Below, piece by piece: positions 55,969-64,000 of a DNA stretch of 64,000 nt (positions are counted from its first letter, which is position 1; each line of letters opens with the position of its first letter). The notes beneath the pieces were generated by a model. It was not told the DNA's origin. It saw only the letters and a program-made list of their open reading frames with translations, and searched no databases. The stretch comes from Arenibacter algicola (GTDB lineage Bacteria; Bacteroidota; Bacteroidia; Flavobacteriales; Flavobacteriaceae), in contig NZ_JAHKPO010000007.1 of assembly GCF_018860365.1 (NCBI RefSeq), positions 1 through 64,000 on the forward strand, read 5' to 3'. The translations under genes were made by a program, and so were the position numbers.

Positions 55969-57243
55969 TTATTTTTTTTTGTTGGCTCCCGGGGGTTTTG
56001 GCATAAACGGACTTTCGCCAGCGCCTTCGGGCCCTGAAAGTTCTTGGTTGCTGTCAGATTTTAAACTATATACCAGCTGATCACCATCATCAATGCCACT
56101 TAATATCTGTACGTTTACCCCGTCACTGGCTCCCAAAGTGACCTTTTTAGGTGAAATGGCCCCGTTTTCTCCAAGTACCCAAACCCTACTGCTATTTTCA
56201 TCCTCGGGCCTAGCTTGTCCTTTATTTTCACCTTCTGGTCTTGGCTGTCCTTTTGGTGGTTCAACGGTTATATTTTGTTGCTCATTATAGGCCATCATCA
56301 CTGGGGGCGTAGGTTTAAAATTAATGGCTTTGGCTTCGGCAGTCAAGACGTCCTTCAACTCTAAAGTGTATATGGAAATGGTGGCAGTAAGTCCAGGTTT
56401 TAATTTTAGATCTGGATTATCCGCTTTTATGACTACCGTGTAGGTAACTACGTTTGAAGTTACTGTTGGATCCAAACGTATTTGGGTTACGGTTCCTTCA
56501 AAAGTTTGCCCTAAATAGGCATCTACGGTAAAGGTTACCCTTTGTCCATCTTTTACTCCACCTATATCCGCCTCATCAACATCTGCCTCTACCTGCATTT
56601 CCCTTAAATCTTGGGCAATGGTAAATAGGGTTGGGGTACTAAAGCTTGCCGCTACCGTTTGTCCTTCGTCTATAGCTCTGGAAAGTACAACACCATCTAT
56701 GGGTGAATAAATATCGGCATAGCTTAGATTGGTTCTGGCCCTTTCAAGGTCGGATAAGCGTTGGGTCACCGTGCCTTTTGCCGTTTCAAAATTATATTGG
56801 GAGTCATCAAAATCCGACTTACTGATCACCTGATTGTCATAAAGTGTCTTTTGTCGGTCGTAGATGGTCTGCATATAGTTCCTTTGGCTCACTGCGTTAT
56901 CATAGGCTGCCTGTGCCTGGGTAAGTGCAGCCCGTAGGTTTGTTTTATCCAATTCTGCGATGAGTTGTCCTTCGGTGACCACACTGTTGTAATCCACATA
57001 TATTTTTTCCACTACACCAGAGACTTGTGTACCTACTTCCACTTGGGTAATAGGTTCTACGGTACCTGTTGCCGTAACCAATGTGGTAACGTCCCCTTTT
57101 TTGGCCGCAATGGTCTTGGCTTCTATTACAGCACTGTTATCGTCTTTTATAAAGCTGTATGCTGCAATAGCTAGTATTACTGATGCAAGGCTGCCTAATA
57201 TGATTCTTTTTTTATTTTTCATTAGATTAGATTTTAATGTCAT
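55969..57243 (-). CDS. HlyD/MacA-like periplasmic adaptor
   Basis: A 424-residue adaptor. An N-terminal membrane anchor (about 12-30) precedes the lipoyl half-motif (GTVEPITQVEVGTQVSG), a coiled-coil hairpin (about 95-190) and the beta-barrel region. Odd features are a Pro/Gly/Glu-rich segment (PPKGQPRPEGENKGQARPED, about 325-350) inside the membrane-proximal domain and a PKPPGANKKK tail. It bridges MacB to TolC. Its ATG overlaps the tolC-like gene by 17 bp. Confidence 0.95.
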   Translation of the reverse strand: MTLKSNLMKNKKRIILGSLASVILAIAAYSFIKDDNSAVIEAKTIAAKKGDVTTLVTATGTVEPITQVEVGTQVSGVVEKIYVDYNSVVTEGQLIAELDKTNLRAALTQAQAAYDNAVSQRNYMQTIYDRQKTLYDNQVISKSDFDDSQYNFETAKGTVTQRLSDLERARTNLSYADIYSPIDGVVLSRAIDEGQTVAASFSTPTLFTIAQDLREMQVEADVDEADIGGVKDGQRVTFTVDAYLGQTFEGTVTQIRLDPTVTSNVVTYTVVIKADNPDLKLKPGLTATISIYTLELKDVLTAEAKAINFKPTPPVMMAYNEQQNITVEPPKGQPRPEGENKGQARPEDENSSRVWVLGENGAISPKKVTLGASDGVNVQILSGIDDGDQLVYSLKSDSNQELSGPEGAGESPFMPKPPGANKKK

Positions 57244-58549
57244 TTCCCTGATAAAATTGAAGTAATTGGTTGTATAGCAGGCTAAGGTATTTGGCCTGGA
57301 TATAATTTTGTTCCGTATTGGTATAGGTGTTCTGGCTTAAGATGAGGTCCGTAGTACTCAGAGCTCCCAATTCATATTGTTTCTGTGCCAGCCTGAAGGA
57401 TTCTTTTGCCGCATTTCTGGCGATATCTGCCGCTTCCATTTCACTTTGGGAGGTAATGGCATTTTGCCAGGCTGTTTCTATTTTTTTGTATAGGTCTTTT
57501 TCTTCCTGCGCCAGTTCCAATTTGGCCATATCAATATTTATTTTGGCCGTTTGTACCTCAGATTTGGTCTTGTTTCTGTTAAAAATGGGGACGTTTAGGG
57601 ATAACCCCAATCTTTGGTTGAAATTCAGGTCCAATTGATCGGTAAAATTATAATCCTGGGTGGAGGTGTAGCCAGAACCTAAGCTCCCCGTTAAGGATAA
57701 AGTGGGCAGGTAGCCTCCTTTGGCAATGTCCAAGTCTTTTTCGGAAAGGGAAACATTAATCTTGCCTGCATTTATTTCCGGAAGATTTTCCAAGGCTTCG
57801 GAATAGACTTCATTTAGGTCCGGGACAAGGTCCAGGATAATTTCATCTGCATCCGCAATCTCAAAATTAGTGTTGGGGGGCAATTCCAATTGTTGTTTTA
57901 ACGATAAAAGCTGCAGCGCATAATCGTTTTTTGTATTTATAAGAAGGTACCGGTTTGTGGCGGTTTGCGACTGGGCATCGGTATATTCCTTTATGGCGAT
58001 GGAACCGGCATCCAACCTGGCCTTGGCCCTCTCTTCTTCCTTTTGCGATACCGCAAGGTTATTTTCGGCGATCAGTATATTCTCTTTTGCATATAGCAAT
58101 TGAATATAACTTTCTGTAATGCTCAGAGTTATATTGTTCTTGGCCTCTTCTTCATAAAGTGCATATTGATCAATAAGCAGCTTTCCCTGTTTTATTTGAT
58201 TGTTGATCTGGTTCCCTTGGAAAAGGGTTAGCTGGGAGTTCAATCCCAGGCTGGTGGAATTGATCTGTTGGGAAACGAAATCGCTTGTAATGGGGTCTAT
58301 GGAATTTCCGTTCGTGAAATTCTGGGAGGCATTGCCATTTAAATTGGGCAATCTTAAAGACTTTGTTGCCAGATAGCTGGCTTCCGTAATGTTCTTGGAT
58401 AATTCGGCTTGTTTTACACTTATGTTGTTCTCTAGTGCGTAGTTAATACACGCTTCCAAAGTCCAAATTTTCTGGACAGAATCGATCTGTGTTTGACCTT
58501 GTGCAAACTGAACTACAAAAAGGATTGTTAGTAGGATATATTTTTTCAT
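57227..58549 (-). CDS. TolC-family outer-membrane efflux protein
   Basis: A 440-residue protein with a signal peptide ending QFAQG. Two outer-membrane-efflux repeats with long heptad helices follow (ACINYALENNISVKQAELSKNI, ENLPEINAGKINVSLSEKDL), each with short beta-strand regions (LNGNASQNFTNGN, LSLTGSLGSGYTS). It forms the outer-membrane exit duct. It is the first gene of the 58549-52210 unit and overlaps the adaptor gene by 17 bp. Confidence 0.95.
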   Translation of the reverse strand: MKKYILLTILFVVQFAQGQTQIDSVQKIWTLEACINYALENNISVKQAELSKNITEASYLATKSLRLPNLNGNASQNFTNGNSIDPITSDFVSQQINSTSLGLNSQLTLFQGNQINNQIKQGKLLIDQYALYEEEAKNNITLSITESYIQLLYAKENILIAENNLAVSQKEEERAKARLDAGSIAIKEYTDAQSQTATNRYLLINTKNDYALQLLSLKQQLELPPNTNFEIADADEIILDLVPDLNEVYSEALENLPEINAGKINVSLSEKDLDIAKGGYLPTLSLTGSLGSGYTSTQDYNFTDQLDLNFNQRLGLSLNVPIFNRNKTKSEVQTAKINIDMAKLELAQEEKDLYKKIETAWQNAITSQSEMEAADIARNAAKESFRLAQKQYELGALSTTDLILSQNTYTNTEQNYIQAKYLSLLYNQLLQFYQGNDIKI

Positions 58550-58992
58550 GGATTTTAACCTTTCAAATGAAAATTCATATCAAATCTCCCACTAAGGACA
58601 CCTAGAAATAAATGAAATAGATTGATACGGGGATTCCCTATACCAATCGCCATATTTTATCGATGAATTTTTTGGGCAAAGGGACTCACCTGTCAAATTC
58701 TTTGTGGGTGAACAATGGTGGAAGAAATCTAAAATGGAGTATTGCAGACATTAAAAAATAAGCTGGGAATTTGTGTCGATGCTTGTTTTGCCTCAGAGAT
58801 ATATTTTAAAGATGAAAATAATTAACGTATTTTTCGGGAATAGTGGAATTTATAGAACAATCCCTGGTTTCATTTTGATGTATACAGGCCCCATAGAGGA
58901 ATAAAAATCGGTGATGTTGAAGAGGGTTGTACCACAAATTCCCTTTACGATAATCCGATTAAATAAAAAGCAATTAAAGCACTATAACAAAT
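58550..58992. other. 443-bp divergent intergenic region
   Basis: No gene is seen. It separates the minus-strand exporter operon from the plus-strand kinase/aldolase genes and holds the imperfect palindrome at 58620-58648. Promoters for both directions must lie here but I could not identify them. Confidence 0.6.
58620..58648. promoter_or_regulatory. Imperfect 29-bp palindrome upstream of tolC
   Basis: The arms GATTGATACGGGGA and TCCCTATACCAATC pair with two mismatches and one G-T wobble around a single central base. It lies about 70 bp before the tolC start. The dyad symmetry suggests a dimeric repressor or activator site, unlike the direct repeats expected of LytTR proteins. Confidence 0.4.
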
Positions 58993-59946
58993 ATGGGGCT
59001 ACCCGAAAATTTTATCAGTTGTGATTGGGGCACGTCCAATTTTAGGCTCCGTTTGGTGGATTCCCATTCATTGAAGGTGCTTTCCGAAATCAGGACGGAT
59101 CTTGGAATTAAAAAGTGTTACCAACTATTTACAGCGCAAAGTGAACGGTCGCAAGAATCCTTTTTTGCCGATTATTTGTTGGAGCAGTTGGAAAAGTTGG
59201 ATTTAGAGGGAGTGGAAAACTGCCATTTGGTGGCTTCCGGAATGCTGTCCTCTTCCATAGGGATGCAGGAATTGGAGTACTGTCAATTTCCCATTGCCTT
59301 TGGTGGTGAAGACCTAATAAGCAAAAGGCTTTCAATCAGTAATAAATTGGACCTGCTTTTAGTTTCCGGGGCAAGAACAAATAGCGATGTAATGCGAGGG
59401 GAGGAGATCCAGGCTATTGGACTTTCGGATTACCTGCCCAAGAAAGACAAGGGGGTTCTGTTGTTGCCTGGTACCCATAGTAAACATATCCATTTTGATG
59501 CTGGGAGATTTATGGATTTTACCACCTACATGACAGGTGAATTATTTGAGGTTATAGGGAAGCACACTATTTTGTCGGCTTCCCTGGAGGAATCGCCATG
59601 GAGCCCTTTAAATAAGGATATTTTTCTGAAAGGGGTACAAAAAGGAGTTGACAACCAACAGATGGCCTCGCTTTTTTCCATTAGGGCAAATAGTTTAATA
59701 CATAAAACCTCCGCTAAGGAAAACTATTATTATTTATCGGGATTGTTAATAGGAGCGGAGCTAGGCCATTTGAAAAAAAAGAGCGAAACCGTGTACCTTG
59801 CAGTTACCGGAATACAGAACGAATTGTACCAATTGGCTTTGAAATCATTTATACCCGAGGCCCGAATCGTTTGTTTTGAGCCGCAAATTATAGAAACGGC
59901 CCTACTGGTTGGTCAGCGAAAAATTTTAGAATCACATGTCAAATAA
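58993..59946 (+). CDS. 2-dehydro-3-deoxygalactonokinase-type kinase
   Basis: A 317-residue cytoplasmic kinase. The ATP-binding motif CDWGTSNFRLR at residues 10-20, LLPGTHSKHI and TTYMTGELFEVI match the DgoK family, which phosphorylates 2-keto-3-deoxygalactonate (KDGal) at C6. The reaction serves the De Ley-Doudoroff galactose route and catabolism of 3,6-anhydrogalactose. It overlaps the aldolase gene by 11 bp, as expected for the two consecutive steps. Confidence 0.9.
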   Translation: MGLPENFISCDWGTSNFRLRLVDSHSLKVLSEIRTDLGIKKCYQLFTAQSERSQESFFADYLLEQLEKLDLEGVENCHLVASGMLSSSIGMQELEYCQFPIAFGGEDLISKRLSISNKLDLLLVSGARTNSDVMRGEEIQAIGLSDYLPKKDKGVLLLPGTHSKHIHFDAGRFMDFTTYMTGELFEVIGKHTILSASLEESPWSPLNKDIFLKGVQKGVDNQQMASLFSIRANSLIHKTSAKENYYYLSGLLIGAELGHLKKKSETVYLAVTGIQNELYQLALKSFIPEARIVCFEPQIIETALLVGQRKILESHVK

Positions 59947-60577
59947 AGAATCATTTTCCTGGGAACTTTACAATAGGGCACCCATTGTGGGTATTGTAAG
60001 AGGAGTATCCATGGATGTTATGCGGGATATTGCCAAGGCATATCTCAAGGCGGGGCTGCACACCATTGAAATAACTATGAATACCGCTGGGGCCACCGAA
60101 ATAATTTCAAAACTAAGGAGCGAATTCAATGACCTCAATGTGGGTGCGGGTACGGTCTGTAATATGGAAGACTACGACAGGGCCGTGGCGGCAGGTGCCC
60201 AGTTTATTGTAACTCCGATCATAGATGAAGCGGTAATCAAGGGTGCTGTAGCCCAAGGGATACCGATTTTTCCGGGGGGTTATTCTCCAACTGAAATTTA
60301 CAGAGCGTGGAGCTTAGGGGCATCTGCGGTAAAGATATTCCCGGCCTCTCAACTTGGGGTTCAATTTATAAAGGACATCTCGGCCCCACTTAACGAAATT
60401 AAGCTTTTACCTACTGGGGGAGTTTCTTTGGAAAATATCAAATCCTTTTTTGAGGCTGGTGTTGTGGGCGTAGGTATGGGCAGTTCACTCTTCGACAAAA
60501 AGTTGATTCAGGAGAGAGATTTTGAAGGACTTTCGGATCATTTTTCCAAAGTAAAAGCCGAAGTAAAGGGCTTTTAA
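59936..60577 (+). CDS. KDPG/KDPGal aldolase
   Basis: A 213-residue class I aldolase. The motifs ITMNTAGATEII, NVGAGTVCNMEDY, FIVTPIID, GGYSPTEIY, AVKIFPASQLG with the Schiff-base Lys, and LLPTGGV all fit the KDPG/KHG aldolase family. It splits the phosphorylated keto-deoxy acid to pyruvate and glyceraldehyde 3-phosphate. Pairing with DgoK favours the galactose-type substrate. It overlaps the kinase gene by 11 bp. Confidence 0.95.
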   Translation: MSNKESFSWELYNRAPIVGIVRGVSMDVMRDIAKAYLKAGLHTIEITMNTAGATEIISKLRSEFNDLNVGAGTVCNMEDYDRAVAAGAQFIVTPIIDEAVIKGAVAQGIPIFPGGYSPTEIYRAWSLGASAVKIFPASQLGVQFIKDISAPLNEIKLLPTGGVSLENIKSFFEAGVVGVGMGSSLFDKKLIQERDFEGLSDHFSKVKAEVKGF

Positions 60578-60619
60578 ATTCAAATAAATATATTTAACAA
60601 AATCAATTCCATTTTTATC

Positions 60620-61771
60620 ATGAAACGACCTTCAAATTATTTAATGATTATTATTCTATTGGGGCTAGTGATCGGGTGTAAAGATCATCCCAAAAAAGCC
60701 AATTTGGCGAGCGGACAACAACAACAAATTCAAAACGAGGGACTAAAACTCTTGGTCGGTACTTTTGCCGAAGGGGATGATCAAGGCATTTATCAGCTCG
60801 ACTTTAATACAGAAACGGGGGAGCTTACCAATAGTCGGCATGTAGCCAAAGAGAATAAGCCAGGCTATTTATACCTTTCAAAAGATGGGGAGAGGGTCTA
60901 TTCTTCGAACGGAACAAAACCGGGGAGTGTATCGGCATTCCAATGGAACCAAGATAAAACAGCCCTGACCAGAGTGGCCAACCTTCCCAGTATAGGGGAT
61001 GGAGCCTGTTATGTTGGGGTAAATTCCGATGAAAATCTTCTTGCTGCAGCAAATTATAGTTCGGGAGGTATCGTACTATATCCCATTGACAAAAAGGGGG
61101 TTATGTTAGATGAACCACAAGAGATACAACATACAGGAAGTGGTCCGCATCCCAACCAAAATTCGGCCCATGCACACTGTGTACAATTTTCCCAAAACGG
61201 AAAATTTTTATATGCCGTAGATCTAGGGATAGATCAGATTTTAACGTATCCAATAAATTCGGAAAGGAAATTGGGTAAGGCGGAAGTAGGGCTGCAAATG
61301 GATCCCGGAGATGGCCCCAGACATCTTATTTTCCACCCAACGGATAACAAGGTGTTTATTATCAATGAACTGTCCAGTACTGTTGTGTCGGCCACCGTGG
61401 ATGAAGAGACCGGAGTTTTTACAAAAATCGATAAAAAGAGTACGCTCCCAGAGGATTACCAAGGACCAAATGCCTGTGCCGATATACATATTAGCAACAA
61501 TGGGAAATTCCTGTATGCTTCCAATAGGGGGCATAATAGTATAGCTATTTATTCGATATCTGATAGCGGAGATTTAAAACCTCTGGCCATAGAACCTGTG
61601 CAAGGGGATTGGCCTCGAAATTTTACCCTATCACCCGATGGAAAATTTTTATTGGTGGCCAACCAGAAATCAGATAATATCACAGTTTTTAAAGTTGATG
61701 ATAAGACAGGACTCCTTGAATTTACAGGAAATGAAATATCTATTTCACAACCTGTATGTTTAAAGTTCTAG
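60620..61771 (+). CDS. Lactonase-family seven-bladed propeller lipoprotein
   Basis: A 383-residue lipoprotein with Cys20 in VIGC. It has the lactonase-family beta-propeller pattern of 6-phosphogluconolactonase (YbhE/Pgl type): YVGTF-like LLVGTFAEGDDQGIY, HCVQFSQNGKFLYAVDLG, GDGPRHLIFHP and PRNFTLSPDGKFLLVANQ. The lipidated form would act outside the cytoplasm, so hydrolysis of a sugar lactone before uptake is more likely than a pentose-phosphate role. It is 42 bp after the aldolase gene and 18 bp before the sulfatase gene. Confidence 0.9.
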   Translation: MKRPSNYLMIIILLGLVIGCKDHPKKANLASGQQQQIQNEGLKLLVGTFAEGDDQGIYQLDFNTETGELTNSRHVAKENKPGYLYLSKDGERVYSSNGTKPGSVSAFQWNQDKTALTRVANLPSIGDGACYVGVNSDENLLAAANYSSGGIVLYPIDKKGVMLDEPQEIQHTGSGPHPNQNSAHAHCVQFSQNGKFLYAVDLGIDQILTYPINSERKLGKAEVGLQMDPGDGPRHLIFHPTDNKVFIINELSSTVVSATVDEETGVFTKIDKKSTLPEDYQGPNACADIHISNNGKFLYASNRGHNSIAIYSISDSGDLKPLAIEPVQGDWPRNFTLSPDGKFLLVANQKSDNITVFKVDDKTGLLEFTGNEISISQPVCLKF

Positions 61772-61789
61772 ATAAACAATCTATCTATT

Positions 61790-63316
61790 ATGACCAACCA
61801 CAAACCAAAATCGACCAACTTTTTAATCCTTCTATTATCAATATTTACATTATCCTGCTCCTCAAAAAAAGAAACTAAAAATGAAGAAGGGGAGCGCCCA
61901 AATATTGTATTGATCATTGCTGACGATATGGCCTGGGACGATAGCGGGGCCTATGGCCATCCAAATATACGTACCCCAAATATTGATAAACTTGCTGAGG
62001 AGGGAATGCGTTTTGATCAGGCCTATCTTACGGCCAGTTCATGTAGTCCTAGTAGGACAAGTATTATTACCGGACTCTATCCCCATAATACTAATGCAGA
62101 ACAATTACATTGGCCCCTGACACCGGATAAGATAACTTTCGTGGAAAAGCTCAAAGCCTCTGGCTACTGGACAGCCCAGGCCGGCAAGTGGCATATGGGG
62201 GATGCCATTAAGGATCGATTCGATGAGGTCTATGATGTAGGTACCTCTGGCTTTCAATTGGCACCTGATGGTACTAAGGCCAAACAAAAAGGTGACGGCA
62301 GTGGTTGTGAAAATTGGGTTCCCGTGCTGCAGGCACGGCCAAAAGACAAACCTTTTTTTCTTTGGCTGGCCGCTGTTGATCCGCACCGACCCTATACTGA
62401 TAATATTGTGGAGCATCCACAGACCATTGAAGATGTGATTGTACCTCCATATATGCCGGATACAGAAAATGTGCGAAAAAACTTTGTGTACTATTATAAT
62501 GAAATTTTAAGGTTGGATGACTATGTCGGTAAGGTAGTGGAGGAGTTGGGTAGTCAAGGGATTTCCGAAAATACCATGATTCTTTTTATTAGCGATAATG
62601 GGAGACCTTTTCCAAGAGACAAGACAACCCTGTACGACGGTGGTATAAAAACGCCATGGATAGTAAAATGGCCCCAAAAAGTAAAACCTAAGTCGGTCTG
62701 TAATAACCTGGTAAGTGCTGTGGATATTGCCCCTACATTTCTAAAGTTGGCTGGGTTGGAAAGCCTTCCCTCCTTTGAAGGACAGGATTTTTCCGATTTG
62801 TTGACCAATCCGGAAGCAAAAATAAGGGATATGGTCTATGCCGAAGATCATTGGCACGACTACGAGGATTACACTAGGGCCATAAGGACAAAAAAGTTAA
62901 AATACATACGTAATTTTTATCCGGACCTTCCAAATACACCTTCGGCGGATGCCTTTGTCAGCGGCACATTTACCGATATGCTCAAAATGAAGGAAAAGGG
63001 AGAGCTCACTGAAGCACAATTGGCCTGCTTTATTATTCCACGCCCAAACGAAGAGTTGTATGATATGGTCAAGGATCCATACGAACTCAATAATTTGGCT
63101 GGAAACGCCGATTATCAGGAAAATTTGGAGGCCATGCGTTCAGAAATGAAAAAAATTAGACGACTTACACAAGATAGTTTGCCAGCTTTTAGGACTCCGG
63201 ATGAATTTGATAGGGAAACAGGTAAATCAAATTCATTTAGGCGACGTCCACGCCCTTCCAAAAAGGAAATGGAAAAAATTATTTTGGAAACAGCTCAGCC
63301 CAATAAAAAGGGATGA
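61790..63316 (+). CDS. Type I sulfatase 3 (heparan N-sulfatase/SGSH-like) lipoprotein
   Basis: A 508-residue lipoprotein with Cys23 in the lipobox TLSC. The S1 signature CSPSRTSIITG begins at C85, with IIADDMAWDDSG (D45-D46), AGKWHMG and FISDNGRPFPRDKTTLYDGG. The ASSCSPSR block and LHW spacing resemble sulfamidase-type S1_8 enzymes. The C-terminal tail is basic (SFRRRPRPSKKEMEK). It is the last gene of the kinase/aldolase/lactonase series, so sulfate removal precedes catabolism of the sugar. Confidence 0.93.
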   Translation: MTNHKPKSTNFLILLLSIFTLSCSSKKETKNEEGERPNIVLIIADDMAWDDSGAYGHPNIRTPNIDKLAEEGMRFDQAYLTASSCSPSRTSIITGLYPHNTNAEQLHWPLTPDKITFVEKLKASGYWTAQAGKWHMGDAIKDRFDEVYDVGTSGFQLAPDGTKAKQKGDGSGCENWVPVLQARPKDKPFFLWLAAVDPHRPYTDNIVEHPQTIEDVIVPPYMPDTENVRKNFVYYYNEILRLDDYVGKVVEELGSQGISENTMILFISDNGRPFPRDKTTLYDGGIKTPWIVKWPQKVKPKSVCNNLVSAVDIAPTFLKLAGLESLPSFEGQDFSDLLTNPEAKIRDMVYAEDHWHDYEDYTRAIRTKKLKYIRNFYPDLPNTPSADAFVSGTFTDMLKMKEKGELTEAQLACFIIPRPNEELYDMVKDPYELNNLAGNADYQENLEAMRSEMKKIRRLTQDSLPAFRTPDEFDRETGKSNSFRRRPRPSKKEMEKIILETAQPNKKG

Positions 63317-63386
63317 ATTAATGCTAAACTCGGCAATTAAATATGTCAGCATCTCCTAATCCATAAACCTTGCGATTAAAATAAAT

Positions 63387-63398
63387 TTTACATGTAAA
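63387..63398. promoter_or_regulatory. TTTACATGTAAA palindrome upstream of the sigma factor gene
   Basis: A perfect 12-bp palindrome about 85 bp before the ATG. It shares the TTACATGTAA core with the site at 21726-21735. Candidate operator only. Confidence 0.35.
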
Positions 63399-63444
63399 TT
63401 TTACATTTAATAAAATTTTGTATATTTAGCTGATATATTGGTAA

Positions 63445-63458
63445 TTAAACATGTTTAA
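63445..63458. promoter_or_regulatory. TTAAACATGTTTAA palindrome just before the sigma factor gene
   Basis: A perfect 14-bp palindrome ending 23 bp before the ATG, with the same ACATGT centre as the 63387 site, 58 bp between repeat starts. It overlaps the probable transcription start region and could be an operator. Confidence 0.35.
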
Positions 63459-63481
63459 GTTTATGTAATTCTTAATTCATA

Positions 63482-64000
63482 ATGGAGAAAGAGCATTTAA
63501 GTTTGACAGATTTTCGCTTCCTACAATTTAGGGAAGGAGATCGCCGTGCTTTCGAATATTATTTTAAAGAATATTACAATAGTATTGTTGGGTTTGGAAC
63601 TCAGTTTATAGGGGATAAGGACAAAGCTAGAAGCGTTGCACAAGACGCTTTTATCAAGCTATGGGAGAACCGGGAAAAAGTGCAAAAAATTAATGGAATC
63701 CCATCCTTTTTGTATCAGTCTGTAAAAACGGATTGTTTAAACCTAATTAGGCACCATAAGGTTGTACGGAAGTACAAATCCAGACAATTGCAGGAAAGGG
63801 AGAGCAACTTGCATACTGAAATTTTGAACTCCTTGAATTTTGATTCCGTAACCTTTTCGGAATTGGAAAATCTTATTGAAAAGTCAATTGAGGAATTACC
63901 GGACAAATGCAAGCAGGTATTTTTGAAAAAGCGATTTGAAAATAAGAAGAATAAAGAGATTGCTCAAGAATTGGGAATTACCATCAAAGCTGTTGAAGCC
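63482..64000 (+). CDS. ECF-family RNA polymerase sigma factor, C-terminus cut by window edge
   Basis: The frame is open from ATG at 63482 to the last base (173 codons). Region 2 is FREGDRRAFEYYFKEYYNSIVGFG with AQDAFIKLWENR, followed by region 4 (IEELPDKCKQVFLKKRFENKKNKEIAQELGIT and onward) at about 140-173, where the window ends in the recognition helix. It fits the Bacteroidota ECF group typically followed by a FecR-like anti-sigma factor and SusC/SusD-type transporters. It may control polysaccharide utilisation in the DNA to the right. Confidence 0.95.
   Translation, partial: MEKEHLSLTDFRFLQFREGDRRAFEYYFKEYYNSIVGFGTQFIGDKDKARSVAQDAFIKLWENREKVQKINGIPSFLYQSVKTDCLNLIRHHKVVRKYKSRQLQERESNLHTEILNSLNFDSVTFSELENLIEKSIEELPDKCKQVFLKKRFENKKNKEIAQELGITIKAVEA

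Noticed and set aside
58687-58713. GTTCAC-like word (minus strand) before the exporter as a LytTR site
   Set aside because: Only one copy occurs; no partner is found 21 bp away on the same strand.

Overview
The window looks like chromosomal DNA of a marine member of the Flavobacteriaceae (Bacteroidota). The evidence is gene content: LytS/LytTR kinase-regulator pairs, many lipoproteins with Bacteroidota-type signal peptides, DUF4270, DUF4907 and DUF6090 families, YHYH-domain proteins, three sulfatases, and a giant PKD/malectin-like surface protein. Base composition is AT-rich between genes, and Shine-Dalgarno sequences are rarely evident. No rRNA, tRNA, CRISPR array or insertion sequence was recognised.

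1-20464 (minus strand) is one uninterrupted reading frame that runs off the left edge. It encodes more than 6,820 residues: a signal peptide followed by repeated LamG/ConA-like, malectin-like, PKD, cadherin-like, Ig-like and sugar-dehydrogenase-like beta-propeller modules. Its C-terminal part contains recent, nearly identical in-frame duplications. About 1.4 kb without a convincing gene follows (20465-21846).

21847-26101 (plus) holds a sorbosone-dehydrogenase-type protein fused to cytochrome c and a secreted propeller/helical protein. 26136-27831 (minus) is kinase-regulator pair 1. Divergent from it, 28023-34987 is a probable operon of secreted and membrane genes: an EF-hand protein, three YHYH lipoproteins, two related single-TM proteins, a 46-residue membrane peptide, a MORN-type lipoprotein, a SCO protein and a DUF6090 protein. 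Three short direct repeats spaced exactly 21 bp lie in the divergent promoter region. A clear terminator closes the operon at 35148-35172.

35405-45963 (plus) is a glycan-degradation cluster: sulfatase, GH95, sulfatase, SGNH esterase, GH20 and GH92. It suggests attack on a sulfated, fucose-, hexosamine- and mannose-containing glycan. 46015-52007 is a second regulated locus: pair 2, DUF4907 and a kelch lipoprotein on the minus strand, divergent from DUF4270 and an outer-membrane beta-barrel. Four CTATTT direct repeats (spacing 21, 25, 21 bp) lie between the divergent genes.

52210-58549 (minus) is a compact six-gene unit: TolC, HlyD-like adaptor, ABC ATPase, MacB-like permease and pair 3. 58993-63316 (plus) holds a 2-keto-3-deoxy-sugar-acid kinase, an aldolase, a lactonase-family lipoprotein and a third sulfatase, which probably route sulfated uronate, galactose or anhydrogalactose products into central metabolism. 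An ECF sigma factor starts at 63482 and is cut by the right edge.

The best candidate for an undescribed system is the LytTR-linked YHYH/SCO operon (28023-34987), followed by the kelch/DUF4270 locus with its regularly spaced repeats.
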